Assembly (NCBI GenBank): GCA_032718475.1
Contig: JAUCBJ010007329.1
Coordinates: 157,096-221,095 of the forward strand
Length of the DNA: 64,000 bases
Direction: 5' to 3'
DNA from: Nemertoderma westbladi
Taxonomy: Eukaryota > Xenacoelomorpha > Nemertodermatida > Nemertodermatidae
Below the pieces are notes generated by a model. That model saw nothing but the letters and a program-made list of their open reading frames with translations. It did not search any database and was not told the origin of the DNA. Below, one piece after another: positions 54,386-64,000 of this stretch. The position numbers and the translations under genes were made by a program. Within the stretch, counting starts at the first letter, position 1. Each line of letters starts with the position of its first letter.

Positions 54386-54504
54386 GCCTACAACACTTGG
54401 TGTTCCCTGGCGGTCTCCCATCCAAGTACTAACCAAGCTCGAAGGGCCTTAACTTTCGCTGATCGGACGAGAAGCGGTGCTTTCCCCTTGATATGGTCGT
54501 AGGC
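54386..54504 (-). rRNA. 5S rRNA gene, copy 2
   Basis: Minus-strand 119 nt beginning GCCTACGACCATATC and ending GTGTTGTAGGC, so the 5' and 3' ends pair in helix I. Box A-like AGTTAAGG and box C GGTTAGTACTTGGATGGG lie at standard positions. TTTTTTTGTC directly downstream is a Pol III terminator. Helix II has AAGGG (16-20) against CCCTT (59-63), replacing the usual ACCCT-type/AGGGT-type pair by complementary changes. CTTGG (about 68-72) pairs with CCAAG near the 3' end. All of this argues for a folding, expressible 5S gene, although its sequence is unusual for an animal. Confidence 0.85.
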
Positions 54505-55396
54505 GAAGGATTCTGAATCAAATTGCAGGGTAGTTGCGTTGGTCAAGAATTATTATGTTATATTATTAAAGTTGTCTCGTTCGTGAGCTTTCAAATTTGT
54601 TAAATCCTATAACAAAAATAAAATAAAAATACCTTTGGATTCATAATTAATATTATAATGTCGATAAATTAGACGGAAAGTGAGACAAAAATGACAACAA
54701 ATAAATGAAAAAAGTATTCAGAATATAATATTTGAGAGAATCTATGACATTCAATAAACTAATGTTCTGGAATATTTACATAGTAACAGGTATAGTGTGC
54801 AGTTATAGGCTATTTGCTTGACCAGCCAATCTCAGAATTATTGTAAAATGAGATTTAACAACATATTTCACTTGAAACGTACTGATAGAGGGGTGGGGAC
54901 TTGTTGGAGCTGTCGCCAGGTGATTGTAACTGTTTTTCGGGATCATTTGCGTGATAGGAAAACGCATTGAGGGAATTTTCATAGAATATACTTTCTATCC
55001 TCTATCTCGTGGTATGGGTTAGAAGTCGCGAAATTGAAAATCAATGTCCATTTTTGAAAAAATCGCAAGTTATTTTGGTAAATTGCGGATAATTAATGGA
55101 AGGGCTTTTGAACTGGCAAATTAAATTTAAATTAAAGCTGTACTTTCGAGAATTTAAAATCTGTATTTTAACTTCTTTAAGAAACAACTGAGATACGAGA
55201 GCTCTAACATTGCATGTATTTTTCACTTAATAACTTGAGTCGTAAATATAACACCAAAACAAGGTTTGTAGCAAAATAATTCAGTGTTTTTAGGAAACTG
55301 AAAAGTCTATTGTGTATATCCAAATTCCCTTACTAACTGCGTTCCAGTAAAAATAAAGCAATGCAAAATAAATTAAAATATTTGCTGACAAAAAAA

Positions 55397-55515
55397 GCCT
55401 ACAACACTTGGTGTTCCCTGGCGGTCTCCCATCCAAGTTCTAACCAAGCTCGAAGGGCCTTAACTTTCGCTGATCGGACGAGAAGCGGTGCTTTCCCCTT
55501 GATATGGTCGTAGGC
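55397..55515 (-). rRNA. 5S rRNA gene, copy 3
   Basis: Same as copy 2 over 119 nt, except one base in box C (TTAGAACTTGG for TTAGTACTTGG). The same T-run terminator and flanks are present, 1,011 bp from copy 2. Confidence 0.82.
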
Positions 55516-56229
55516 GAAGGATTCTGAATCAAATTGCAGGGTAGTTGCGTTGGTCAAGAATTATTATGTTATATTATTAAAGTTGTCTCGTTCGTGAGCT
55601 TTCAAATTTGTTAAATCCTATAACAAAAATAAAATAAAAATACCTTTGGATTCATAATTAATATTATAATGTCGATAAATTAGACGGAAAGTGAGACAAA
55701 AATGACAACAAATAAATGAAAAAAGTATTCAGAATATAATATTTGAGAGAATCTATGACATTCAATAAACTAATGTTCTGGAATATTTACATAGTAACAG
55801 GTATAGTGTGCAGTACATTTGCTATTTGCTTGACCAGCCAATCTCAGAATTATTGTAAAATGAGATTTAACAACATATTTCACTTGAAACGTACTGATAG
55901 AGGGGTGGGGACTTGTTGGAGCTGTCGCCAGGTGTTGGCAAATATACCAAAGGGCTAACTTTGCAAGCTCTTTTTCCGCTATTGTCCTAACTTTTCCAAA
56001 GTGCTAACTCAAAGTGCTAACTCGTGGTCCTTGCAATCTGAAACTTTGTCAAAACGTTTTTTAGACCATTTCCCACAAGTTAGCCTTTTACCACTTTTGC
56101 AGTCCAGTGTGTCATGTGTATAAAAAACTTGGCCCCCCTTAGCGGCATTATGGGAATTGGTACTTTTCAAACACACTTAAACACTCAAGAGTATGGAATG
56201 GCCATAATGCTAACTTACAAACACACTTC

Positions 56230-57990
56230 TTACACTTACATTCCATTTGTACCAACTACCAAGTGCTAAATGATTATAAGACCGCAAATACCCTAATACG
56301 CTAACTCGCTGAATGTTAATTGCGAATAACCCCTCCGTTTCGCGAATAGCCAATTGCACACGTAATTACCTAATAATAAAAGCGTTTGCACAAACTGCGG
56401 GAGCGCTAAAGTCTTAACTTATTACTTTTAGATAGTCTTTGAAAGTACTCTATACAAAGTCCTAACCCGATAACTGTGTATTGTCATGGAAACGTAATGG
56501 TTTCTTACCTGGACATCCATACAATGTATTTCAATTTATTGCACAGGCGACATATTATTATGTAGTGAGTGATTGCCGTGAAATGGAAAACCTAGATATA
56601 TTGACAATCGTTATTTCAAAATTCATCCGGTCTATTTGTTGAGATACCCCAAATTGAGGTTCTAAATTTGTGAAAATATTAGTGAAACAATTTTATGGTT
56701 AAAGAGAAAACTCTATTTGTTTTTATGTAGAGTAATGCGTAATTTTATTCCACAAAGTTGCCTTTTCTTTTATAGCAGGTAAATTGCAATAATTAATGCA
56801 TTATAGGCGTACCTGTGCGCTATTTTTATGAAAATTAATAACTTGTTACATTATGTCAACTTCTCGATGTGGTGATATCCTCGTAACGCAGCTAAGTAAT
56901 AATCACTAACTTAGTAACAATAAACTTATATAACAAATATTGATAGTATTTCCCATTACTGATAACCATTGATTGTAGGCGAAGTGTAAGTTTAGTTGAT
57001 GTACCAACTGCAATTAATTGCATAAAAAGGATATGAATTTCATGAATATTCCTAAACATTACAATATTAACGCTAATAATTAAGCATTCAGAACGCCCTT
57101 AAATTGACATAATTTAACAAAATGGCACCATTTTGTTAAAAGGGCACTGTCAACGTTTATGAATGAATGACCCTTGTATATTTATGAAAACATCCCTCGC
57201 CACCCTCGCTCGGTACATAAATACTGCTTATGTGAAACCTTTCACACAATCATGTAAAATAGTTATAATTTCACTTTTATCAATTTACAATATTTGCAGG
57301 AAAAAATAATACAATTCAATCATTATTCGTGTAACATCAGTTATAAATCGGTAAAATATGAAAGTTCCTTTACATAAATCATTACGTCGGTATTTCTGAC
57401 TTTTATTGTCTGCTATATTTTAATTTTTTTTACCTATTATAAATAATTGTTTTTACTTTCTCTCGTGTTATTTTAATGTTCGTTGGTTAGTCAATCACAC
57501 TTATATTCAATTTGTACTAAGTGCTAAATGATTGTAAGACCGAAAATACCCTAATACGCTAACTCGCCGAATGTTGATTGCAAATACCCGGCTCCGTTTC
57601 GCAAATAACCAATTTCACATTGAACACTTAAAAATAAAACCGTTTGCATAAACTCCGGGAGCGCTAAAGTCCTAACTTATACTTTCTTTTGAAAGTACTT
57701 TATACAAAGTCCTAACCCGATAATTTGGTATTGGCATGGAAACCTAATGGTTTCTTACCTGGACATTGACAACTAGTCTAATGAAACATAGGCAAACCGA
57801 AATTTATTCCCAGACTGAAACGAATAAGAATGGTGAAATGGAAAACTTACACATAGATAGAATATCGTTATTAGAATATTTCCTCGTTTCGTCTATTGTT
57901 GAGATATAATAAAATACATAAAACACAAATTCAAACTGTGGCAAATTTAATTTGGGTTGTAAATTGGTGAAATTAGTTAGTGAAACAATA
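56230..57990 (+). repeat. Direct duplication of ~450 bp, ~1.25 kb apart
   Basis: Blocks at about 56260-56700 and 57515-57990 share AGTGCTAAATGATT, CCCTAATACGCTAACTCG, GGGAGCGCTAAAGTC, ACAAAGTCCTAACCCGATAA and GGTTTCTTACCTGGACAT in the same order, diverged by roughly 15-20%. No ORF or tRNA-like sequence. Could be LTR-like or an old tandem duplication. Confidence 0.65.
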
Positions 57991-58509
57991 AATATAATAT
58001 GCGTCAGATTAATAATTGACAATTGTTAAAATTCAAAACAATTAAAACTCACTATAATGATAGTGTTGCGATATATGGCGTTGTGTACTAGAACAACCCA
58101 TTATACAGTATAGAGTAATTTAGATAAGCCATATTGATGTACAGCCGTAATTAGATAAGGAAATAAGCAATTTTGGATTAAATTCATCAAAGTTAATAGT
58201 ATATGAGGCAGGTTTTCAGTAACACTCACTTTATTTTACACTTCTGAAATATTAGTAAGATAAAGTTATATTAAAATTATCTTATAATTGATTACTGAAT
58301 GGTTTACTGAAATAAAAATTAGATATAATCAAAACATTTCCGTTCTGCTGGAACTTTTTTTTAGATGTTCAACAAATTTATTTAACCATTTAAACTTCGG
58401 GATCCCGTTTCAAAAAAGTCGGAATCGGGATTCGATATTTCGCTGGGATCCCGGTTTTTCGGTTTTTTTTAAACATTAGTGCATTGATGAAGCCAGATTG
58501 TTTAAATAT

Positions 58510-59020
58510 AAAATCGGATTTAAATAAAAAAATCTGATTTAAATAAGAAAAAAGTGATTTAAATGGGTGACTACAAAACAAAGACCAAAGACCTAAATAA
58601 TAAAGACCTACGTAATCTTGAAACATGTGTTAACTTTCGTTTATTGTTTTGGTTCTCCCAACAAGCCTCTGTAACATGCTCCTTTACTAACCTGTTCCAT
58701 TAAATGGCAATGTAACCTAACGCTCTTTGGCACCTGTACAAAACAAAGAGGTAAAGTCGCGTTACGTCCTAAAGGGGATTAGGTCCCATTGCCATATAGC
58801 GTTAGGTCCCATTGCCATTTACAGGAGCAGGTTAGTAAAGGAGCAGGTTACAGAGGCGTGTTTGGGGAACCAAAACAAAAAACGAAAGTTAACACATGTG
58901 TTTCATACAGGTCTTTGTTATTTGGGTCTTTGCTTTTTAGTCACCCGATTTAAATGAAAAAAATCTGATTTAAATCAAATAAATCTGATTTAAACAAAAA
59001 AAAATCTGATTTTTTTTATT
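58510..59020. repeat. Fold-back element (long inverted repeat)
   Basis: Left-arm words GATTTAAATGGGTGACTA, AACATGTGTTAACTTTCGTT and CTCCTTTACTAACCTG are repeated as complements in reverse order in the right arm (CAGGTTAGTAAAGGAG, AACGAAAGTTAACACATGTG, TTTAGTCACCCGATTTAAAT). Arms are about 210 bp around a loop with a duplicated GTTAGGTCCCATTGCCAT. Confidence 0.8.
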
Positions 59021-59029
59021 TAAAAAAAA

Positions 59030-60118
59030 ATTTGCTATATCATCCGCTTCTTCAAGGCCAGTGTCCTTTAAGATGCGTCTCAAGAAAGTCATGGTCTGTC
59101 CACCATGCTTATTCAGTCCATGAGGCTGCCAAAGTAAAGTTTATGCACTGGCTGGTCCTCACGGTGAAAGCAATGTCCTGCAAAGCGGAGGCAATTTTGT
59201 TCTAGTATCAAGCCTGGGGGAACCAATGAGACACCTCCAATGTTATATAGTGTCTGGTTGGAGATGTGTGCATTGTACTTGACACAATGTACCCGGCGTA
59301 GCATTCTTGTGAATGTGCCATCCAGAGATTTGGTGTCCTCAGCAGTTAGAGCCCAACATGGACTCCCATAGAGAGGTGCTGGAACTACTGCTGCTCTAAA
59401 TAATCGGACCTTAAGTTTCCGATTAATTCTCGGTGACTTCCACATCCTGCAAAGCATATTCAAGGCTGCCCAATGCTTTCCCTTACGTATTCGAAGGACC
59501 TCATCTGACTTCTGGATCCATGATCCCAGGTAACAGAAGTCGTCCACATGCTCAAGCATACCATCCTTTGAGCTTATGCTCATCCGATCAGAGACTTGCT
59601 GAGGACTTTCAAAGTTAACTGTCAAAAGTTTGGTCTTTCTGGAGTTAATAAAAAGACCAACACTAGAAGCAGCATGTTCTAATGAGCTGAGGAGCCGTTG
59701 GGCTCCCTCTAGTGATTCTGAGAGTAAGCAAAGTCTAGATCAGTTAGGTACTTGGCAGGATTTCCTCGACTTCTGGAGCCAGTAGGTGGACTTATCAACA
59801 CCCAATCATCATTATGATGATCTAAGGACGTGCGTAGAACATAGTCAACCACAATTATGAACAAGAATGGTGCAAGTGTGTCTCCCTGGAGGACGCCACA
59901 TTACACTTCAAATGGTTCTCTGTCACCGTCAACAGTAGAGACAAATGTTGTCGAACCATCATCGTATACTGATCTGATTGCTGCAATAATTTCATCAGGA
60001 ATCCCATATAATGAAACTATGCTGAACATACGTGAGCGAGAGACTGAATCAAAGGCCTTGAAGAAGTCAACAAAGATAAAGATGCCTATCTTTCTTTTTT
60101 GATAACTCTTCAATTATC
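59030..60118 (-). mobile_element. RTE-like LINE, third copy (partial)
   Basis: Minus strand: the RT part (60113-59901, FVDFFKAFDSVSRS) and C-terminal domain (59625-59113, MSISSKDGMLEHVDDFCYLG) match 46321-47553. A deletion removes the catalytic FADD region around 59730, and the 3' tail is missing at about 59030, where it meets an AT-rich run. At the position of the first copy's nonsense codon this copy has a serine. Confidence 0.8.
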
Positions 60119-60261
60119 CTTCGGGTATCCTATGGGCTCCATGGTCCCACGAATGCCGAATTGGCCGAATGCCAAAATAAGGATCACGAGACGAATTACA
60201 GAAATGATGAAATGTTTGATCCTGTTTAAACACTTAGTTAGTAGGCATACAACATGAATAA

Positions 60262-60525
60262 ACCATGCAGTTAGGTGTATAATAATACTGTTCGGGTTTG
60301 CAGTTAGCACAACATTAATTAGACCATGCAGTTAGGTGTATAATAATACTGTTCGGGTTTGCAGTTAGATCAACCTTAAATAGACCATGCAGTTAGGTGT
60401 ATAATAATACTGATCGGGTTTGCAGTTAGCACAACATTAATTAGACCTTGCAGTTAGGTGTATAGTAATACTGTTCAGGTTTGCAGTTAGCACAACATTA
60501 ATAGACAATGCAGTTAGGGCTATGG
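60262..60525 (+). repeat. 61-bp tandem repeat, about 4.3 copies
   Basis: Unit starts ACCATGCAGTTAGGTGTATA and ends GTTAGCACAACATTAATTAG, repeated with a few substitutions. Confidence 0.9.
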
Positions 60526-60679
60526 TATATGTGTAGTCTTTACCACCCTTGTACTCTAGCGACCTTCCAGAGAATTTGTTAGTTAGGTGTATAGTTGATT
60601 TGCATGCGTCTGGAACAGTTAGCACTTTGGACGAAAAAGAGCACGTTAGCGTTTCGAGTGGTTTGCCGGTATACGTGGT

Positions 60680-61035
60680 AGTGTGTTTGTAGTTAGTTTG
60701 TGTGTTAGTGTGTTTGTAGTTAGTTTGTGTGTTTTTAGTTAGTTTGTGTGTTTGTAGTTAGTTTGTGTGTTTGTAGTTCGTTTGTGTGTTTGATTGTAGT
60801 TAGTTTGTAGTTAGTTTGTGTGTTTGTAGTTAGTTTGTGTGTTTGTAGTTAGTTTGTATGTTTGTTTGTTGTTAGTTTGTGTGTTTGTAGTTAGTTTGTG
60901 TGATTGTATTTAGTTTGTGTTTGTAGTTAGTTTGTGTGTTTATAGTTAGTTTGTGTGTTTGTAGTTAGTTTGTGTGTTTGTAGTTAGTTTGTGTGTTTGT
61001 AGTTAGTTTGTGTGATAGTGGTTAGTTTGTGTGTT
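60680..61035 (+). repeat. 19-bp minisatellite (TTTGTGTGTTTGTAGTTAG)n
   Basis: About 18-19 copies with small length variants. Confidence 0.9.
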
Positions 61036-62400
61036 TTCTTAATGAAATGTTTGACAGAATCGTAAAATTTAAATCGAGAAATTATAAGCAATAATTACAA
61101 TTTAGTTATAAAATTTCTCCAAAGTGAAAATGATTGAGGCTAAATGGCATATTTAACTGGAATGCCTGAAAAATTATTTTGCACCTTTCCTTCTACTTGA
61201 AACGCCACATATGGGAGTGCGAAGTCTAATATGACCTGCTATACTGTAACTGTTATACAGTAGTAGGTCATGCGTCTTACAATAAATACTAAGTAGTACG
61301 TTTGTCCATTCTTATATTGTAGGGATGTAGGCCCTATATCGGATTGCAGTAAAAACTGTCAAATAATATTTTCCCCTTAAGGCTGGTGCGCGAAAGAAAT
61401 TGTTGGGCAAGAAACAATCGAATAAGGGGAAAGAAGGTGCCCTGAATCGAGTGACGGGGTGTGTTTTTTGTAAAAAAAACCTTGGAAAAGGTCGAATGGT
61501 CGTAAGCGCGGAAAGCCAATTTTGAAAATCGGCTGTAATTGGCTGCTACAGATTGACGTCACTACAAAGTGCTCTGATAATTTCTTATATTGATAGATAA
61601 GGGGAGACTGACCGTCAAGTAACCAAAATTGACAAATTGAGCAATATTTCGGCCACAGGCCTTTTACTAGCTCGCTGATAGGTCTCGAGTAACAAACAAT
61701 AATGCAGAAACACAACTGGTATGTATGTACTGAAGGCCGGACCGTATGATCCAAGGTCTAGGCCTAGCTACAGTAGCTGCTCCAACGTGTGTTGGGGCTG
61801 CGGCGGGCATCTACTGTAGGTAGTTCCTACACCCAATAAAACTACACAATAATCTACAAAGTTACAAATAAATTGCAAATAATTTCAAACACTAAATAAA
61901 TTGCACCATAATCAGTAATCAATCGTTCACCACCCTGCGTCGTGTTCCCTAACGTCAGGCCCGTATCGTGCGGGGGGGCTTTGGGGGCACTGCCCCCCCA
62001 GACAAGTCCCACTGCCCCCCCAGACATGTCTTGTTCACTCGTCTTGTTCACAATTAATTAATAATAATATTGTTGTTGTTGACCCCACTGATCAATATTA
62101 TTGGATACACATTGATACACTTATAATAGGATACACACTTCTACATACTGACCTGACTCCCCACCATCCCATTTTGGTCCAATTATATAATACTACATGA
62201 CATTGACCTACCTACCTGTAATTACTAAAAAATACCCGAAAGCTCCAGGTTCTCTCATTGGCTACCAGGGGTTGTTTGTTGTTGACCCATTGTCTATTTG
62301 TCTGTAATTTGGGAGCCAGCTTGCAGCTAAAAGTCTAGGCGCTGAGGGTTGCTTGCGCTGGTATCCATATCTATAATTTGTTGTAACTTAACCTTAACCA
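61036..62400. other. Stretch without recognised gene
   Basis: AT-rich. A GC-rich palindromic patch GGGGGCTTTGGGGGCACTGC and CCCCCCAGACA(A/T)GTC duplicates lie at 61971-62030. The minus-strand ORF at 61377-61754 (125 codons) is unrecognised and lacks supporting features. Confidence 0.35.
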
Positions 62401-62404
62401 TATT

Positions 62405-62905
62405 ATACCTGAAGTGGGTCCTTCGCGCAGCACGTGACATAAACTTATGTAAGTGCCAACGCGAAAGAAATATAGGCAAAATCTAAGCAGATGTCCCTTG
62501 ATCACTTTACACCTAGAGGCAGTCTAGGTCACAGTCTGGAAATCTGCAGTCGATTTAAGACCTCAGAAAAAGATTAAATGACACAGCAAATGGTCTAGTA
62601 CAATTCTGCCAAGTTTCCGCTGAAACGGATTAAAAGCAAAGAAATGGGAGGACATTTAATGCTTAGACATGTAGCCATCTAGCGGGAGACTGCTGAACTG
62701 TTGGTGTCAAAAGTCGCTAAATAATGTCAAGTTTTGGACATATTTATGCCTACAAATTTTCAATTCGACAGCTTTAAATCGACAAAGTTATTTGAATGTT
62801 ACGTTAATTAAATCGTTACGTCAACAACTATTTGCCATTTTATTGACATACTCCTTAAGTGTCAGTTCGCCAAGGCTCCGCCAACTTCGTGGCTTGCCCC
62901 ACACG
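62405..62905. repeat. Possible member of the 30.4-kb MITE family
   Basis: GGGTCCTTCGCGCAGCACGT at 62416 and AAGGCTCCGCCAACTTCGTGGCTTGCCCCAC at 62872 parallel the two ends of the element at 30436-30780, but the interior differs. Confidence 0.4.
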
Positions 62906-62975
62906 CTCTTCAACAATATTGACTTTTTATGTACTAAATTAACTCTCACTTTGCTGTATGTCCCCACAAATCCAG

Positions 62976-63350
62976 TTAAAGGTTTACCCCCCCAGATTTG
63001 GCCTCTGCCCACCCAGATATTATGATCACCATACGGGCCTGCCTAACGTGCTGCGTATTCATGGTTGGTGTGTTGTGTGCTATGTGTACTTTCTCAGTGA
63101 GTTTTCGGTCAACGTAGTCTCTTGCTTTCTTGACTATGGATACTGTTACTGGGTGTTGGGTTTGTGCTAAGTCAGGGTGATGTGTAACGAAGTGTGCGCC
63201 TACGCCACTTTCGTTCTTAGGGTTCCCGTTACGGATTGCATTCCTATGGGACATTACCCGCCCACGCACCCAGTCATATGACTCTCCAATGTAGTCCGCA
63301 CCACAACTGGTGCAGGCCACCTTGTAGACCACATTCCTGGTGGTGCACTA
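62976..63350 (-). pseudogene. Penelope-like element GIY-YIG endonuclease fragment
   Basis: Minus-strand frame NVVYKVACTSCGADYIGES gives the GIY-YIG-type pair (VVY..YIG) with the CxxC insert characteristic of Penelope-like elements. A downstream GRVMSH and a helical end (KKARDYVDRKLTEKVHI) follow. The reverse transcriptase is not present upstream, so this is a truncated 3' piece. Confidence 0.65.
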
Positions 63351-63419
63351 ACGGACGCCATGCCCACAGGTGTAGCATTACGCGTTCTCCGATTTCTTAT
63401 ATTGATTTCTATGGATGAT

Positions 63420-64000
63420 GATTTTCGATCCATTCAAATAAACATTAAATCTCAATCATTCCACACGTGGCTTTTCAATGTCAACACCTTGAAAGTCTAT
63501 TAAACAATAGAGTAACAGAACTTAGAATACATACAATGTTAATTAAAATATTCTATATAATATAAATACCACTTCATGTGAGAGTGTACCTTTAGACGCT
63601 TTAGTTTCAGAATACCTGTTTGTTTCATAGTATATTAATCACTGGGTACATAGATGAGGATTTACCTAACAGCCCCGCCCCATAAATAAACCTAATGCCG
63701 AACTTTCACTACTGAGCGGTTTATAGGTTTGAAACTATAATAAATACAAAATAGAATTAATTGAAGGGGGATTAGGTAGTTGCCAGGTGCGAGGATGGGA
63801 TGACACGCTATTGGTGGAAATAATCAACCAGTCACAATGTGGCGATTGTTAGTTGTGTCTTTGCATCGTCCAGCCTGTGTGCTAACTTCAAAGGACTCAC
63901 GCCGATTCAACAATTTCATGATTATTCGAGATCAAAACCCTTGCCGATGGCTCTATGGTTGGTTTACTCGGCAGTGTGTGTGTGTAGGCATAAATGATGG
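63420..64000. other. Stretch without recognised gene (window end)
   Basis: AT-rich, with no ORF or repeat that can be supported. Confidence 0.3.

Larger units (their letters stand above)
53402..55934 (-). repeat. 5S tandem-unit spacers
   Basis: Spacers follow each 5S gene and are almost identical. Unit 1 is 1,103 bp and unit 2 is 1,011 bp, the difference being a block near 53612-53702 (ACAATTATATTTGCTC..TATC) missing from units 2 and 3. The third spacer breaks off at GCTGTCGCCAGGTG (55934), where unrelated sequence begins. The small minus-strand ORFs within are duplicated spacer, not genes. Confidence 0.85.

Noticed and set aside
53967-55226. Duplicated minus-strand ORFs of 61-82 codons
   Set aside because: They are identical because they lie in the duplicated 5S spacer; AT-rich with no homology.
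61377-61754. 125-codon minus-strand ORF
   Set aside because: Irregular composition, no recognisable domain, no repeat or splice support.

Overview
The window looks like a piece of a metazoan nuclear genome, most likely a marine invertebrate; the lineage is not settled here. The signs are spliced genes (a two-exon mitochondrial amidoxime-reducing-component gene, the last exon of a rhodopsin-family GPCR), 5S rRNA genes with metazoan-type sequence, a tRNA-derived SINE, and a typical animal mix of transposons: BEL/Pao LTR, piggyBac-like, CR1/L2-like, RTE-like, LINEs with a C-terminal restriction-like nuclease, and a Penelope-like fragment. The DNA is AT-rich, has many long G or C homopolymers, and is dominated by nested repeats.

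Layout. 0-5 kb: a piggyBac-like non-autonomous element (151-2004) inside a LINE remnant, then a 17-bp minisatellite interrupted by a CR1/L2-type LINE. 5.1-6.2 kb: a very uniform 39-bp minisatellite. 6.9-8.4 kb: an intronless gene for a tandem SET-domain protein with an N-terminal membrane segment. 8.5-9.2 kb: LINE debris. 10.9-23.7 kb: an almost complete, minus-strand BEL/Pao element with LTRs and a TTCCC target duplication; its right (5') LTR holds a second copy of the piggyBac-like element. 24.6-25.1 kb: LINE scrap and a SINE. 25.8-27.3 kb: a second tandem SET gene, on the minus strand and pointing towards the first, with a 48-bp satellite just upstream. 30-33 kb: MITE-like repeats and a leucine-rich-repeat gene.

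34.6-39.7 kb: the 3' part of a second BEL element and its LTR, which cuts the end of a SAP+ULP1 protease ORF; another LTR remnant follows. 40.5-42.2 kb: the mARC gene. 43.2-44 kb: a LINE nuclease fragment beside a lone GPCR C-terminal exon. 45.6-50.1 kb: a nearly full-length RTE-like LINE inserted in a minisatellite, with a second, truncated copy of its own family inside it. 52.1-55.9 kb: a nuclease-bearing LINE 3' end abutting three minus-strand 5S rRNA units of about 1.0-1.1 kb. 56-64 kb: duplicated spacer-like DNA, a fold-back element, a third RTE-like copy, two minisatellites and a Penelope-like GIY-YIG fragment.

The most unusual items are (1) the pair of secreted or membrane-anchored tandem PRDM-type SET proteins, (2) the BEL element, whose pol lacks a recognisable integrase core and carries an unrecognised C-terminal domain, followed in the same reading frame by a triple zinc-knuckle ORF conserved in a second element, the frame being broken only by three in-frame stops, two of them in the same ACA-TAG-GG context, and (3) 5S genes with a fully compensated helix II. 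All comparisons were made by eye; no database search was run.
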